5,630 bases of DNA from assembly GCA_029012165.1 (NCBI GenBank), contig JAQXLO010000004.1, positions 1 to 5,630 of the forward strand, read 5' to 3'. Source of the DNA: Oscillospiraceae bacterium. GTDB lineage: Bacteria; Bacillota; Clostridia; Oscillospirales; Acutalibacteraceae. The position numbers were made by a program, and so were the translations under genes. Each line of letters begins with the position of its first letter. The stretch's first letter is position 1. The notes below the pieces were generated by a model. It saw only the letters and a list, made by a program, of their open reading frames with translations, did not search any database and was not told where the DNA came from. Of this stretch, positions 4,604 to 5,630 are shown piece by piece.

Positions 4604-5630
4604 ATGAAACCGATTCAAACGGTGCTTCGGGAAAACGGGATCCGTTTGCTTGTTTCTGCGGAAAAGACGCTGTGCGAAGCGACCCACGGCAAACTGACGC
4701 CTCGGTATACACCGGGTCGTATTCAGATGGATAAGGTCGGAACGTGCGTTCGTATTCTTGAGAAAAATGACTCGGAGACGTTTATCGCCAAGTTTGATGA
4801 AAACGGCAACATTAGCCGGGACGATTTCGTGATTCTTGCCACGACAGACTTGCATTTCGAGGACGATGTAGCTTTGCGGGACAAGACATACCAGATGCTT
4901 GCCCGTCACATTATGGATGTGAAGCCCGACCTCGTTGTGTTTACAGGAGACATTATCCTGTCGAACCACCAGCAAATTGATGCGGTTCGGTTCGCACGGA
5001 TGATGGAGGAACTGGGCGTTTATTGGGCGTTTGTGTTCGGCAATCATGAAGCGAGAGCGGAAAAAGAGTACCACAAGTATTTCCTGCTGAAAAATATGGC
5101 GCAGTATCCGCACTGCCTGACGAAATTCGGACCGCCCGATTTGTTCGGATACGGCAATTTCTTTGTGCATATTTTGGATGCACCCGACCATATCCGCCAA
5201 AGTCTCGTCTTTTTCGATTCCGGCAGAGACATCACCGAACCGTATCGCACGCAGGATAAGATTCCCGCAGATGTGCGTGGATACGACTATCTGAAAAAGA
5301 ATCAGATGCGCTTCTACAAGTCTCGACTTTCGGCGCTTCGCAATACATACGGCGACTTTAAGTCGATGATGTTTTTTCATATTCCGCTTCCGGAATTTGC
5401 AGATGCTTTCGATTTGAACGAGAACGGCGACTATATCCCGTCGGGCAAGACGGAAATTCTCTACGGCGGTATGTATGAATCCGTCGGTTGTTCGCAAATC
5501 AATAGCGGTATGTTCGATTTGATTCGGGAACTCGGTTCTACACAGGCAGTATTCTGCGGACATGACCATGTGAATGATTTCTGCGCCGTCAATCAGGGAA
5601 TCCACTTGGTCTATGTTCAGTGCGGCGGCT
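4604..5630 (+). CDS. Calcineurin-like metallophosphoesterase (partial; 3' end outside window)
   Basis: The 342 visible residues form a dinuclear-metal phosphoesterase of the calcineurin / purple-acid-phosphatase-like superfamily. All five superfamily motifs are present in order: DLH at 82-84 (TTDLHFED), GD at 115-116 (VVFTGDIIL), GNHE at 146-149, the lone His 259 (FFHIPLPE) and GHDH at 319-322 (FCGHDHVNDF). The active site therefore looks complete. The GHDHVNDF ending and overall spacing recall the Dcr2-like branch. About 75 residues come before the catalytic domain and probably form a small accessory beta region. I see no signal peptide or membrane helix, so a cytoplasmic location is likely. 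The frame is still open at the window edge, and by family length a few dozen residues are probably missing. It is transcribed divergently from the GH92 mannosidase. Its substrate is unknown: a sugar phosphate or phosphodiester would fit the neighbourhood, but nothing in the sequence proves it. Confidence 0.9.
   Translation, partial: MKPIQTVLRENGIRLLVSAEKTLCEATHGKLTPRYTPGRIQMDKVGTCVRILEKNDSETFIAKFDENGNISRDDFVILATTDLHFEDDVALRDKTYQMLARHIMDVKPDLVVFTGDIILSNHQQIDAVRFARMMEELGVYWAFVFGNHEARAEKEYHKYFLLKNMAQYPHCLTKFGPPDLFGYGNFFVHILDAPDHIRQSLVFFDSGRDITEPYRTQDKIPADVRGYDYLKKNQMRFYKSRLSALRNTYGDFKSMMFFHIPLPEFADAFDLNENGDYIPSGKTEILYGGMYESVGCSQINSGMFDLIRELGSTQAVFCGHDHVNDFCAVNQGIHLVYVQCGG

Noticed and set aside
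4511..5605. 364-residue open frame on the minus strand opposite the phosphoesterase
   Set aside because: It lies antisense to a gene with all five metallophosphoesterase motifs and its translation is rich in Arg, His and Cys with no recognisable domain. It also runs through the divergent promoters. It is a shadow of the real gene's codon pattern.
1..5630. Mobile elements, tRNA or rRNA genes, CRISPR repeats, toxin-antitoxin or phage genes
   Set aside because: No repeat arrays, transposase motifs, cloverleaf-like sequences or small gene pairs were seen. The genes fill the window and the three gaps are explained by terminators and promoters.

Overview
The window most likely comes from an anaerobic Bacillota bacterium (Clostridia-like, possibly a gut commensal). 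The reasons are a ferredoxin-dependent indolepyruvate oxidoreductase, strong AGGAGG-type ribosome binding sites, canonical sigma-A promoters with 17-bp spacers and TGn extended -10 elements, and a GH92 glycosidase with no signal peptide. The phylum call is moderately confident. I cannot name a family or genus.

Layout. Positions 1-966 hold the end of an operon, iorA (C-terminal part only) and iorB, the two subunits of indolepyruvate:ferredoxin oxidoreductase. A textbook hairpin terminator closes it at about 973-1005. A new transcription unit starts immediately afterwards: a near-perfect promoter (1012-1040) drives a single MelB-type (GPH family) sugar:cation symporter at 1080-2477, which ends in a terminator at 2484-2518. 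Convergent to it, on the minus strand, is a cytoplasmic GH92 alpha-mannosidase (2520-4469). Its promoter lies back to back with a plus-strand promoter in a 134-bp divergent intergenic region, and the plus-strand promoter serves a calcineurin-like metallophosphoesterase (4604 to beyond the window end).

How the parts may work together. iorAB is amino-acid (aryl pyruvate) metabolism, is closed off by its own terminator, and looks unrelated to what follows. The other three genes plausibly form a small carbohydrate locus: the symporter would import a mannoside or a related small glycoside, and the intracellular GH92 enzyme would release mannose. The divergently expressed phosphoesterase might act on a phosphorylated substrate or might only share the control region. 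The functional link is inference from adjacency. The family assignments themselves rest on clear motifs.

There are no RNA genes, mobile elements, CRISPR arrays or gene-free stretches over 300 bp. The intergenic gaps (967-1079, 2478-2519, 4470-4603) are explained by terminators, promoters and a 12-bp palindrome. I did not find a convincing undescribed system. The points most worth a second look are the compact divergent control region and the mannosidase/phosphoesterase pairing.
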